In this document: one piece after another, positions 16,581 to 25,352 of the stretch
How the letters are laid out: each line of letters opens with the position of its first letter
Numbering within the stretch: position 1 is the stretch's first letter
Source of the DNA: JAVBLT01 sp031553315
GTDB taxonomy: Bacteria > Verrucomicrobiota > Kiritimatiellia > RFP12 > DVOR01
Reading direction: 5' to 3'
Length of the DNA stretch: 64,000 bases
NCBI GenBank assembly: GCA_031553315.1
Contig: JAVBLT010000020.1
Coordinates: 26,442-90,441, forward strand
Made by a program: the position numbers and the translations under genes
The notes under the pieces: model-generated
Seen by the model: the letters and a program-made list of their open reading frames with translations, nothing else
Databases searched by the model: none
What the model was told of the DNA's origin: nothing

Positions 16581-16742
16581 TGGAGCATGTTTCGATTGAT
16601 CTTTCCGCTTTTTCTCGGTACTTTTTGTTTTTGACTTCACCCTTTCAGATCGCCGTAGCGTTGCTACGGCGATCTGAAAGCGTTTGTCAAAATCAAAAAT
16701 CACCTTCGCAAAATCCGGAAATCTCATTCGAAACCTGCTCTA
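16581..16742. repeat. Palindromic dispersed repeat, copy 1 (162 bp)
   Basis: This is one of three copies of a long imperfect palindrome. The outer ends are inverted repeats (GAGCATGTTTCGATTGATC on the left, the reverse complement of GAGCAGGTTTCGAATGAGA on the right), and the centre is a strong hairpin, TCAGATCGCCGTAGC / GCTACGGCGATCTGA. It lies just after the PEP-CTERM-like gene. Copies at 21653-21817 and 45094-45256 share ends, centre and the stretch AAAATCCGGAAATCTCATT (the second copy is more diverged). It looks like a non-autonomous mobile element or a transcribed hairpin element. Confidence 0.85.
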
Positions 16743-16771
16743 ACCCCGGAAATGAATCATTTGATTCCATT

Positions 16772-16801
16772 CTCACGCGGATTCACGCGTGAGTTTTTTT
16801 T
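16772..16801 (+). terminator. Intrinsic terminator after the PEP-CTERM-like gene
   Basis: CTCACGCG and CGCGTGAG form a perfect 8-bp stem with a 6-base loop, followed by eight T residues. Confidence 0.9.
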
Positions 16802-16826
16802 GATTACGGAAGATTCGCCGGGGCGG

Positions 16827-18224
16827 TTATTCGGTTTGGCCGGTGATGAGGCGGCGGGGGTTTTCGCAGCAGATGTCGCGTAGGATGGAGCCCATCCAGG
16901 GGAGATCGTCGGGGAGGGATCCGGCGGTCATGCGGGCGGCGAATTCGGCGCAGAGGCGGCGGCGGAAAAGTTCGTGGCGGGTGAGATGGGCGAATGAGGT
17001 GGCGCAGGAAGGCGCGCCGACCCATTCGGTGAGGGCATGGAGGAGCCCGAGAAGGTCGAGCTGGGAAGCCAAAAGGCCGGGTATGCGGCCCATGGAGCCG
17101 GGTGTGCCCAAGGTGACGCGGCCTGCGGGAACGAAGGGGCTGATCGCATCGATCACGCTGGCGGCGGAGAGGGCGTCTTCGGGGTCGATGGGGGAAATGA
17201 GCGTTTGCGGGAGCGTGCCGGCGGCGTTTTGGCGCTGAAGCATGGAGAGGAGGGCCACGCTGAGGGCGTTTTCGGATCCGGTCACGTTTTCCATTGCGGG
17301 GGCGCGCAGGGTGTGGGCGCGCAAAAGAGCGAGGCCGCGCAGGCGACCGAAGCGGATGTGGCTGACCCAGTGGGCTTTGGAGGCCATCACGCCCAGGTCG
17401 TGAAGGAGCTCGGAGCGGAAGGCGGTCACTTCGTCGGCGGAGGCGGGCTGGCGGGCGTTGCGGATTTTGCGGATGACGGAATCGAGTGAAACGTGGTCGG
17501 GCGGTGTGCGGGGCATGCCGAAAAGGGCCATGCGGCAATCGTTGATCACGCAGCCCTGGGCGGCGAAAACCGCCATGCGGCGCTCGAGGGCGGCGAGGAG
17601 GTCTTCGTAGGTGCGCACGGTGCGGCGGCTGCATTTTTCAAGGCGGTCGATCCAGGCGTTCCACCCTTTGAGGTCTTCGATTTCGAAGGCGGCGTCGGGC
17701 CGGAATGTGGGGATGACCCACCCTGTGGCGGTTTGCTTGAGGCTGGTGAAATGTTTGAGGTCTTCGCACGGATCCATGGGAATGCAGAGGGTCTCCACAT
17801 TGAAGCGGCGCAGGAGGCAGCGGGCGGTGAAGGCGGGGTCGGCCAGGCGCTCGGTGAGAATGGCGTTGATCTGGGGGGCGGTGCCGGGGGTGAGCTGCCG
17901 CATCACGCCGAAAAGGCGGGTGAGCTCAAGCTGGGAGGAGGCGAGCAAGGGGGAGCCGGCGAGGCGGGGGATGTGCGCGGAGAAGGCTTTGACGGAAAAA
18001 TCGGGCTCTTTGCCGCCGGTGAGGAGGGCGCTTTTTTCAGGGTCGGGCTTGAGCCAAAAATCGCCGGGATTCGCCCAGCCGGAATCGGCGGCGAGCTCGG
18101 CGGGGGAGAGGAACGCGCAGATGTCGACCACCGGCAAGGGCTCCACATATTCATGGTAGAGCGCGGCGGCGCGGGGCGAGGCGAGGAGGAAATCGGGGTT
18201 CATCCAGGTCTGAGAAGGGGTCAT
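16827..18224 (-). CDS. Uronate isomerase (UxaC) homologue lacking metal-binding and catalytic residues
   Basis: The 465-residue protein matches glucuronate isomerase along its whole length (family about 470). Shared stretches include the start NPDFLLASPRAAALYHEY, ELTRLFGV, WVIPTFRPDAAFEIEDL, RHELFRRRLC and the end SILRDICCENPRRLI. UxaC normally interconverts glucuronate and fructuronate with a metal held by an HxH motif. Here the DYHCHL motif reads DICAFL (residues 34-39), so both histidines are gone. The SDH motif is NDC, and the TDSRSF segment near the C-terminus reads SCATSF. With these ligands lost the protein cannot be a normal isomerase, yet the frame is intact. It follows the helicase gene by 12 bases in one operon. 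It may be a regulatory or binding pseudoenzyme. Confidence 0.85.
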   Translation of the reverse strand: MTPSQTWMNPDFLLASPRAAALYHEYVEPLPVVDICAFLSPAELAADSGWANPGDFWLKPDPEKSALLTGGKEPDFSVKAFSAHIPRLAGSPLLASSQLELTRLFGVMRQLTPGTAPQINAILTERLADPAFTARCLLRRFNVETLCIPMDPCEDLKHFTSLKQTATGWVIPTFRPDAAFEIEDLKGWNAWIDRLEKCSRRTVRTYEDLLAALERRMAVFAAQGCVINDCRMALFGMPRTPPDHVSLDSVIRKIRNARQPASADEVTAFRSELLHDLGVMASKAHWVSHIRFGRLRGLALLRAHTLRAPAMENVTGSENALSVALLSMLQRQNAAGTLPQTLISPIDPEDALSAASVIDAISPFVPAGRVTLGTPGSMGRIPGLLASQLDLLGLLHALTEWVGAPSCATSFAHLTRHELFRRRLCAEFAARMTAGSLPDDLPWMGSILRDICCENPRRLITGQTE

Positions 18225-18236
18225 GGCGGTTTCTCC

Positions 18237-20201
18237 TTAGAGGCCGTAGCGTTGGCGGGTGAGGTCGCGGGGGAGCTCTTTAACGAAGCGGGAGGGTTTG
18301 AGGAAGAGCATGCCGCCGCCGGCTTTGAGGTTGCGGCGCTCGGGCACGCAGAGGGTGAGGCGGTCTTTGGCGCGGGTGAGGGCCACGTAGAAGAGGCGGC
18401 GTTCTTCGCTGTCGTCGCCGCCGGAAAGGGCTTTGGCGGAGGGGAACATTTCTTCGGCCATCCAGAGGACAATGACGATGGGCCACTCGAGGCCTTTGGC
18501 CTGGTGAACGGTGCTGAGGTGGACGGTGTCGCTGGAGGCTGTGTGGCCGGCGGGGGTGAAGTCGACATTGGTCATGAGGGCGACTTCGGCAAGGAATTCC
18601 TGGATGGGGCGGTCTTTGGGGATTTGGATGCCGAGCTCGCGGACGTCTTGTTCGCGGTCGTCGGCGTTGTCGTAGGCGCGGCGGAGGTAGTCGGTGTAGA
18701 AGGCCTGGAGGAAGCGGTCGACGAGCTCGCCGCCGTTGTTTTCGAGGTTGTCTTTCCAATACTCCTCGAAGAGGCCGTCGAGAATGTCGTAGGCGGGGAG
18801 GGCTTTTTTGGGGATGAGGGCTTTGAGCTTGAGGCGCTGGGCGGGGTTGGAGGTGTCGAAGGCGCCGTCCATTTTCTCCCAGAGTTTTTCGGCGGTGCGT
18901 TGGCCGAGGGAGGGCAGGAGCTGGAGCAGGCGGAAGAAGGCAAAGAGATCGCCCCTGCCGGTGCACACGCGGAGGAAGGCGAGCATGTCTTTGGCATGGG
19001 CCTGTTCGAAAACGCCGACGCCGGAGGTAATCACGTAGGGCACGCGCAGGCGGCCGAGCGCCATCTGGAGCTCGATGGAGTGGAAGTGTGAACGGTAAAG
19101 GATGGCGACGTCGCGCAGGGAAAAGCCTTCGTCGAGGGCTTTGTTGATGTGGCGGATGACGCAAACGGCCTGTTCGTCGCCGTCGCGCAGGTAGACCACT
19201 TCGGGGCGGGGGCCGTCGTTGCGGGTCGGGCGGAGCTCTTTCTGGAACTGTTCGGGGTTTCCGGCGATGCAGGCGTTGGCGAGGGAAAGGATTTGGGGGC
19301 GGCTGCGGTAGTTGCGCTCAAGCTTGACCACGCGGCAATCGGGCCAACGCTCGGGAAAGCTCATGATGTTGCGGAAATCGGCGCCGCGCCAGGAGTAGAT
19401 GCATTGGAAATCGTCGCCCACGGCCATGATGTTGCGGTGGCGGGCGGCGAGAAGATCCACGAGCTGGGCCTGAAGGCCGTTGGTGTCTTGGTATTCGTCG
19501 ACGAGGACATGTTCGAAGCGCTCCTGATACACGGCCAGCACATCGGGAAAATCGCGGAGCACGCGCAGGGCGAACACGAGCAGGTCGTCGAAATCCATCA
19601 GGTTTTCGGTCTGCTTGCGCCGGGTGTAAAGCGAGGCGATGCGGGCGACGTCTTCGGGGGCGGCGGTATCGGCAAGGCCGAAGGTTTCGACCATGTCGGC
19701 CACGGGGCGCTGGCGGTTGGCGGCCTGGCTGACGACGCCGGCAATCACGTCTTTCTTCGGAAACTGCTTGCGGTTGGGAACCACTTCGACGATGCAGGTT
19801 TCGACGAGGGAATGGGCGTCGTCCTGATCCATGATGGTGAAGGATCGGGTGAAGCCGATCAGCTCCGCATGGCGCCGCAGAATGCGGTTGCACACATGGT
19901 GAAAGGTCCCGCTCCAGATGCCTTCGAGGTCGAGTGTGGCCACTTTGTTGGCGCGCTCGAGCATTTCCCGGGCGGCGCGGTTGGTGAAGGTGAGCAGTAG
20001 AATGTGCCAGGGCGCCACGCCGCGCTCAATCAGGTAAGCGACGCGGTGAACGAGGGTGCGGGTCTTGCCGGTGCCGGCGGCGGCCAGCACGAGGATGGGG
20101 CCGTCGGGCGCGGTGACGGCTTCGCACTGCTCGGGGTTGAGGATGGCGGCCCAGTCGGTCGGGGCCGGCGGGGCGGAATCGAAGGGGTCGTCGTCAAACA
20201 T
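18237..20201 (-). CDS. UvrD/Rep-type superfamily 1 DNA helicase
   Basis: The 654-residue helicase has all SF1A motifs in order: NPEQCEAV (Q motif), AAAGTGKT (Walker A), TFTNRAAREM, VDEYQDTN (Walker B), GDDFQCIYSWRGAD (motif III), LERNYRS (motif IV), VHQAKGLEW (motif V) and RRLFYVALTRAKDRL (motif VI). It unwinds DNA 3' to 5' in repair or replication restart. It is shorter than typical UvrD/PcrA (about 720) and lacks their long C-terminal tail, closer to Rep or ATP-dependent helicases of UvrD2 type. The start overlaps the end of the phosphohexomutase gene by eight bases, so the two are translationally coupled. Confidence 0.93.
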   Translation of the reverse strand: MFDDDPFDSAPPAPTDWAAILNPEQCEAVTAPDGPILVLAAAGTGKTRTLVHRVAYLIERGVAPWHILLLTFTNRAAREMLERANKVATLDLEGIWSGTFHHVCNRILRRHAELIGFTRSFTIMDQDDAHSLVETCIVEVVPNRKQFPKKDVIAGVVSQAANRQRPVADMVETFGLADTAAPEDVARIASLYTRRKQTENLMDFDDLLVFALRVLRDFPDVLAVYQERFEHVLVDEYQDTNGLQAQLVDLLAARHRNIMAVGDDFQCIYSWRGADFRNIMSFPERWPDCRVVKLERNYRSRPQILSLANACIAGNPEQFQKELRPTRNDGPRPEVVYLRDGDEQAVCVIRHINKALDEGFSLRDVAILYRSHFHSIELQMALGRLRVPYVITSGVGVFEQAHAKDMLAFLRVCTGRGDLFAFFRLLQLLPSLGQRTAEKLWEKMDGAFDTSNPAQRLKLKALIPKKALPAYDILDGLFEEYWKDNLENNGGELVDRFLQAFYTDYLRRAYDNADDREQDVRELGIQIPKDRPIQEFLAEVALMTNVDFTPAGHTASSDTVHLSTVHQAKGLEWPIVIVLWMAEEMFPSAKALSGGDDSEERRLFYVALTRAKDRLTLCVPERRNLKAGGGMLFLKPSRFVKELPRDLTRQRYGL

Positions 20202-21552
20202 GGGTGGGGAGCTCCTGGTCGAGCACAGTTTGGGCGAGCGTTTTCCACTCGGCGAGCTCTTCGGGGGTGTGGGTTTCCATCAAAAGGCGCAGGTAGGGTT
20301 CGGTGTTGGAGGCGCGCACGTTGATCCAGCCCTTGGGCCACTCGAGGCGGATGCCGTCGAAATCAAACCGGGCGGCCGGTTCGCCTTCGCGCGCGATGAA
20401 GGCCTTGCTCAGCGCGCCGATCACGGCCGCTTTGTTTTCGATGCGGATGTTCATCTCGCCGGAATTGGCATACACGCGGACGGGGGCAAGGAGGTCGCTG
20501 AAGGTTTTGCCTTCGCGCCTGGCCTGGGCCACGGCGCCGAGCACAATGAGCGCCGCCCATTCGGCGGAGTCGCAATGGTAAAAGTCACGAAAATAGTAAT
20601 GCCCGGCAAGCTCGCCGCCGCAAACGGCCTTTTCGGTGCGCAGGGCGATTTTGGCGTAGGCGTGGCCGACTTTCCCCATCACTGTGCGGGCGCCGAGGCG
20701 GTGAAGCTCTTCGATGGCGCCGCGCGAGGTGCGGATGTCGTGAATGACCACGGGTGCCTGTTCATTCGGAATGAAATGCGAGGCGATCAGGGGAATGAGA
20801 AAATCGGGCTGCACGAAAACGCCTCTTTCGTCGATAAACATCACGCGGTCGGCGTCGCCGTCGAAAATCACACCGATGTCGAGGCTGTTTTCTTTCACGG
20901 CGGTGATCATCTGGCGGCGGCTTTCCGGGTTGAGCGGGTTCGGGTCGTGGTGCGGGAAAGCGCCGTCGGGGATGTCGTTGAGGTAGATCGGCTGTTCGCC
21001 GAAGAGCTTTCGCGCGAGGAGGCCGGCCATGCCGTCGGAGCAATCGATCGCGAAGCGCAATCCCGAGAGGTCTGGTTTTTTGCCGAGAAGCCAGGCGATA
21101 AATTCGGGCAGGAGATCCATTGCGCGCACTGAGCCCGATTTTTCCGCCGGCGGCGGAATCCGGTTTTCGCGGAGATCGGCTTCAATTTCGCTCAGCCCCG
21201 CGTCGTACCCCACAGGGAGGGCGCCGCGCCTGGAGATTTTAAGGCCGTTGTAGACCGGCGGGTTGTGGGAAGCCGTGACCTGCACGGAAGCGTCGTACCC
21301 GTGGCGGGCGGTGAAGAAGTAGACCATGGGTGTGGTGGAAAGCCCCATGTCGTCGACGTCCGCCCCGGCTTCCGTCAGGCCGCGCACCAGCGCATCGCGG
21401 ATTTCGGGCGAGCTCAGGCGGGCGTCGCGCGCGACCAGCACGCGTTTCGCGGCAAGCTTCGCCGGAATGCACCGCCCGACCAGATAGGCGGTTTCCGCAG
21501 TCCACTCTTCCCCGTAAACGCCCCGGATATCATATGCTTTGAATACCGACAT
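20194..21552 (-). CDS. Phosphomannomutase/phosphoglucomutase
   Basis: The 452-residue alpha-D-phosphohexomutase starts MSVFKAYDIRGVYGEEW, with the usual ligand-binding YDIRG. It carries the phosphoserine loop TASHNPP, the metal-binding DGDADR and the sugar-specificity loop GGELAGHYYFRD, and it ends with the phosphate-contact RASNTEPYLRLL. It interconverts mannose (or glucose) 6- and 1-phosphates for GDP-mannose or glycan precursors. AAAGGAG precedes the ATG, and a promoter lies at 21579-21607. It leads a three-gene operon with the helicase and the UxaC-like pseudoenzyme. manB and algC-like are both possible; the sequence alone does not choose between mannose and glucose. Confidence 0.92.
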   Translation of the reverse strand: MSVFKAYDIRGVYGEEWTAETAYLVGRCIPAKLAAKRVLVARDARLSSPEIRDALVRGLTEAGADVDDMGLSTTPMVYFFTARHGYDASVQVTASHNPPVYNGLKISRRGALPVGYDAGLSEIEADLRENRIPPPAEKSGSVRAMDLLPEFIAWLLGKKPDLSGLRFAIDCSDGMAGLLARKLFGEQPIYLNDIPDGAFPHHDPNPLNPESRRQMITAVKENSLDIGVIFDGDADRVMFIDERGVFVQPDFLIPLIASHFIPNEQAPVVIHDIRTSRGAIEELHRLGARTVMGKVGHAYAKIALRTEKAVCGGELAGHYYFRDFYHCDSAEWAALIVLGAVAQARREGKTFSDLLAPVRVYANSGEMNIRIENKAAVIGALSKAFIAREGEPAARFDFDGIRLEWPKGWINVRASNTEPYLRLLMETHTPEELAEWKTLAQTVLDQELPTHV

Positions 21553-21578
21553 TGCCCGCTCCTTTCATTCCTGCGACC

Positions 21579-21607
21579 AGTATAAAACAGTGAGCGTAAA
21601 AAAACAA
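21579..21607 (-). promoter_or_regulatory. Promoter of the phosphohexomutase-helicase operon
   Basis: On the minus strand TTGTTT and TATACT are 17 bases apart, 27 bases before the start at 21552. Confidence 0.62.
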
Positions 21608-21652
21608 CTTCTTCCCGCCTTGGTGCGGCTTTCGATTGAAAAAGGCGTGTTC

Positions 21653-21817
21653 TGGAGCAAGTCTCAATTGAGCGTTCCTATTTTCTTCGGCGCTTTTCCT
21701 TTTTGAACATCACCCTTTTCAGGTTGTCGTAGCGCTGCTACGCTTCCCTTTCAAGGGTTCGTCAAAAAGGAAAATCGCTTTCATAAAATCAGGAATTCTC
21801 ATTTGAAAATTGCTCTA
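21653..21817. repeat. Palindromic dispersed repeat, copy 2 (165 bp)
   Basis: This is the most diverged copy of the element at 16581 and 45094. It keeps the ends (TGGAGCAAGTCTCAATTGAG and the matching right end finishing in GCTCTA), the central GTAGCGCTGCTAC hairpin and the overall layout. Its last three bases (CTA, read TAG on the minus strand) are the stop codon of the DedA/ATP-grasp gene. The remainder of the 262-base gap holds the promoter of the phosphohexomutase gene. Confidence 0.75.
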
Positions 21818-23527
21818 TTCGGCGTCGGGGTAAGCGCGGGCGAGGCGGCGGGTGGCGCACCAGTCTTTCATGAAGCGGATCCAGCCGATGGCGGCGCAGC
21901 CTTGGGCGCGGTTTTGGGCGCCGACGGCGAAGAGGGTGCGGACCATGTCCATCAGGGTTCCGTAGACGGTGGAAATCGGGGTCGCGGGATCCCAGATGTG
22001 GAGGGGCTGGCCGCTGCGGCCGGAGCCGTTGATTTCCATGATGCGCAGGTTGGCGCCGGCAAGGAGGTCTTCTTCGGTGGGGCAGCGCAGGTCGAGGCGG
22101 ATCCAGCAGAGGCCGGAAACGCCGCCGAGGATGGCGTCGACGGTTTGGGCGAGGGCGGGGGTGACGCGGGTGCGGATGTCTTTGGAAATGGCTCCCTGGC
22201 CGTGGTTGCCGGTGAAGCTGATGGGGATGCGTTCGCCGGCGGGGATGACGGTGTCGAGCGCGGGCAGGTTCTTTTTGAAGAAGAGGGCGGCGATGCGGCG
22301 GGCGCGGTTGTTGTTGAGGATGAGCTGGCGGAGGGTGTGGAAACCGTCGCCAATCATGCAGGGGGTCTCGCGCAGGGCGAGGGAGATGATTTTTCCGGCG
22401 CGCTCGCCCGGTCTGCGGAGGTAGACGAGGCTGGCTTCGACGGGGTCTGTGAGGAGCTCCTGGATGAGGAGCGGCTGTTCGCGGGGATAGGCGCGGCAGT
22501 AGGCGAGGAGCTCGCTTTCGTTGCGGATGCGGCGAACGCCGGCGCCGGCGTAGGTGAGGTCGGGTTTGGCCACGAAGGGGTAGGTGATGCCGGCCGCGGC
22601 GCGGAGGCGGTCGGCTTCTTCGGCGCGCTCTTCGAAGGTGGCGTGGGGCATGGCGGGGAGGATGGCGGTTTGGGCGAACCATTTTTCGCGGATGCTTTGG
22701 GGGAAGAGGGCGTATTCGGCGCTTTTGGATTCTTTGACGGCGCCTGAGGCGTAGAGGGCGGGGTTCACGCAAAGAGGCGCGCGGAGGCTGCGGGTGCGGA
22801 GGGCTTGCCAGAGGCCGTAGAGGGAAAGGGGAATGATGAAAAAGGCGGAGTGCCAGAACTCGTAGCCGGAGCAGGGGGTGTCGTCTTTCGGCAGGGGGTG
22901 GGGATCGGAGGCGTATTTGCGGTCGATGTGGCGGGAGATGAGCCTGGTGGCGATCCAGTTGAGCGCCAGGAAGAGGAGGAAGACCCCGGCGATGAGGCTG
23001 ATTGCGGTCGCGGGGTGGGTGCGCCAGAGCTGTTTCAGCCAGGCGACGGGGCGCTCAAGCACGTATTTTCCGGCGAAGACCACGAGGGTGGCCTGGACGA
23101 CGGAGGAGAGGAGCGAGTAGAGGATGTAGCTGTGCAGGGGCACGCGGAGCATCCCGGCGGCGATGAGGGCGACGGTGCGGATGCCGGGGGTGAAGCGGAT
23201 GATGAACATGGTCTTGCCGACGTGGCGGCTGAAGAAGTCTTCGAAGATGCGGATGTATTTGCGGTTGTTTTCGACCCATTTGAGCTTGTCGATGTAGCGC
23301 ATGGCGAAGCGGCTGGGGGCGTAGATGATGATGTCGCCGGCGAAGACGCCGAAGGTCGCCGCCCAGAAGGCCACGCGGGGGAGCATGTCGCCCGAGGCCA
23401 CGAGGCCGCTCATGATCACGCAGACCACGTTTTCCACAATAAGGGTTCCGATTGCCGCGACCCAGCCTTGAAGCGTGGGGTGCTCGGAGAGCTGTTTGAT
23501 TACTTCCTGCCAAAATTCGTAACTCAT
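21815..23527 (-). CDS. DedA-family membrane domain fused to an ATP-grasp domain
   Basis: Residues 1 to about 205 of this 570-residue protein are a DedA/VTT membrane domain. It shows ENVVCVIMSGLVASGDML (the usual re-entrant region with acidic residue), FGVFAGDIIIYAPSRF, the motif FIIRFTPGIRTVALIAAGML (normally F.RF.P..R...G..G) and a C-terminal helix. DedA proteins move lipid carriers such as undecaprenyl phosphate or phospholipids across the membrane. After a further hydrophobic stretch (FWHSAFFIIPLSLYGLW), residues about 270-545 form an ATP-grasp ligase fold: YPFVAKPDLTYAGAGVRRI, LLIQELL and the metal-binding RIMEINGSGRSG. The fusion suggests that a ligase activity is held at the membrane next to a lipid transporter. 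It follows ftsI by 31 bases. Confidence 0.8.
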   Translation of the reverse strand: MSYEFWQEVIKQLSEHPTLQGWVAAIGTLIVENVVCVIMSGLVASGDMLPRVAFWAATFGVFAGDIIIYAPSRFAMRYIDKLKWVENNRKYIRIFEDFFSRHVGKTMFIIRFTPGIRTVALIAAGMLRVPLHSYILYSLLSSVVQATLVVFAGKYVLERPVAWLKQLWRTHPATAISLIAGVFLLFLALNWIATRLISRHIDRKYASDPHPLPKDDTPCSGYEFWHSAFFIIPLSLYGLWQALRTRSLRAPLCVNPALYASGAVKESKSAEYALFPQSIREKWFAQTAILPAMPHATFEERAEEADRLRAAAGITYPFVAKPDLTYAGAGVRRIRNESELLAYCRAYPREQPLLIQELLTDPVEASLVYLRRPGERAGKIISLALRETPCMIGDGFHTLRQLILNNNRARRIAALFFKKNLPALDTVIPAGERIPISFTGNHGQGAISKDIRTRVTPALAQTVDAILGGVSGLCWIRLDLRCPTEEDLLAGANLRIMEINGSGRSGQPLHIWDPATPISTVYGTLMDMVRTLFAVGAQNRAQGCAAIGWIRFMKDWCATRRLARAYPDAE

Positions 23528-23558
23528 CGCGCGCTCTCCGTTATGTCATGCAATCGTA

Positions 23559-25328
23559 TCAGTCGTTCATCCCGGTTGTTTTGTCGGAGGGAATGGCCAG
23601 GTAGCGCCCGATCTCTTCCGCCACTTGCGCAAAGACCGGCGCCGAGATCGAACCGCCCGTGCGCGACTTTTTGGGGTCTGGCCGCTCAACGGTCACAATC
23701 ACGCCGATTTCGGGCGCCGTGGCGGGAAAGAACCCGACGAACGTGGCGTTGTGGTCGGTATTGCTGTACCCTCCGGCGATTGGAATCTGCGCGGTGCCGG
23801 TTTTCCCCGCCACGGTGTAAGACTGGGTGGCGGCTTTTGGGGCCGTGCCGCCTTCTTCGGTTACGCCGCGAAGCATTCCGCTGACCGACGCGGCCACTTC
23901 TTTTCGAATCGGCCGGCCGATAAGCCGGGGCGTGGTCTGGATGGTTTCGCCCTGGGCGTCGACAATCCGATCCACGATGTAGGGCCTCATGAGATTCCCA
24001 CCGTTGGCAAGTGTACAATAACCGTTGAGCATTTGCAAGGCTGTAACGGCGATGCCTTGACCGATGGCGATGCGGCTGGGGGAGAGGACGTCCCACTTGG
24101 CGGCGGCGGAGAGGATGCCGCGCTCTTCGCCGTTGAGGCCGATCTCAAGCGGAGATCCGAAGCCGAAGGCTCTGATGTAACGCTCGAAAAGCTCGTTTTT
24201 TTTGAAGGCGACGCCGTCTCTGACGGTGGGCTTGGCGAGCTCAAGGCCGATTTTGGCGCAGGCGATGTTGCTTGATTTGGCGAGGGCGGTGCGGGTGTCG
24301 ATGTGGCCGATGACGTGATCCGTGAGTTTTTTTCCGGCGTAGATCCAGAAGCCCTGGTGAACGTCGAAAATCGTGTCGGGGGTGATGAGGCGCTCGTTGA
24401 GGGCGGCCGCCACGATGAAGCTTTTCATGACGGAGCCGGGTTCGTAGTTTCGGCTGATGGCGGCATTGCTCCAGTTGTTGGAGCCGCCTTCCTGATAGGC
24501 TCCGGGGTTGAAATCGGGGTAGGCGGCCATGGCGAGGATCTCGCCGGTCCGCACGCGCTGCACGATGGCGATCCCGGAGCGGGCGTCGGCCCCGATCACG
24601 GCGGCGGAGAGGGCGCTCTCGACGATGCGCTGGATGTTGTTGTCGATGGTGAGGTAGATGTCGGCCCCGGGCACGGGGGGTATGCCCACGCGGCGGAGGG
24701 TGCGGATTTCCTTGCGGTGGGCGTCGCGCGAGCCTTCGATCATGCCGGGGATGCCGCGCAGGTTCTTGTCGTATTTCAGCTCCAGGCCGGCGCTGCCCAC
24801 GCCTTCGCTGTTGACGAAGCCCAGCACATGGCTCAAGCGCCGCCCGTTGGGGTAGGCGCGGATGGTTTTGTCGGTCATGCCCACGCCGGCGATGGTTTTG
24901 GCGTCGAGGCGGGCGGTGAGGTTGGAGATGACCGATTCTTTGGCGGTGGTGGCCATGGGGATGAAGCGCTTGTCTTTTTTGGAGAAGGCTTCGATGATGC
25001 TGTCTTCATCGACCTCGAGCAGTTCGGAGAGGTCGAAGGTGAGGCGGGTGCGGAGCTCGGGCTTGAGCTTTGCGAGGCGTTCGTCTCTCGGGTCAATGAA
25101 TACAAGGCGGCCGGGGATGCTTTCGGCGAGGGTCGCGCCGTTGCGGTCGCAGATGCGGCCGCGCAGCGCGCTGAGCTCATATTTCCATTCCCGGTTGAGG
25201 GGGGCCGATTCGATGAAGTGAAATTGCACGAGCCGGCAGAACACGGCGATGAAAAGCACCGCCAAAACACCTCCAACCAGGCCTATTACGCCGAGTAAAC
25301 GGCTGTTTTCACGGTTGAATCCCGCCAT
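23559..25328 (-). CDS. ftsI: Penicillin-binding protein, FtsI/PBP3-type transpeptidase
   Basis: The 589-residue class B PBP has an N-terminal membrane helix (residues about 12-32), the dimerisation domain with RGRICDRNGATLAES, and the transpeptidase domain. Active-site motifs: EPGSVMKSF (SxxK, Ser near residue 297), KSSN (SxN, near 352) and AGKTGTAQ (KTG, near 508). It cross-links septal peptidoglycan during division. It sits in a typical dcw order after mraZ, rsmH and ftsL and is read leftward with them. The usual next genes murE and murF are absent; the DedA/ATP-grasp gene follows instead. Confidence 0.93.
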   Translation of the reverse strand: MAGFNRENSRLLGVIGLVGGVLAVLFIAVFCRLVQFHFIESAPLNREWKYELSALRGRICDRNGATLAESIPGRLVFIDPRDERLAKLKPELRTRLTFDLSELLEVDEDSIIEAFSKKDKRFIPMATTAKESVISNLTARLDAKTIAGVGMTDKTIRAYPNGRRLSHVLGFVNSEGVGSAGLELKYDKNLRGIPGMIEGSRDAHRKEIRTLRRVGIPPVPGADIYLTIDNNIQRIVESALSAAVIGADARSGIAIVQRVRTGEILAMAAYPDFNPGAYQEGGSNNWSNAAISRNYEPGSVMKSFIVAAALNERLITPDTIFDVHQGFWIYAGKKLTDHVIGHIDTRTALAKSSNIACAKIGLELAKPTVRDGVAFKKNELFERYIRAFGFGSPLEIGLNGEERGILSAAAKWDVLSPSRIAIGQGIAVTALQMLNGYCTLANGGNLMRPYIVDRIVDAQGETIQTTPRLIGRPIRKEVAASVSGMLRGVTEEGGTAPKAATQSYTVAGKTGTAQIPIAGGYSNTDHNATFVGFFPATAPEIGVIVTVERPDPKKSRTGGSISAPVFAQVAEEIGRYLAIPSDKTTGMND

Positions 25329-25352
25329 GGCGATTCCTCCTTTTCGCTCCGG

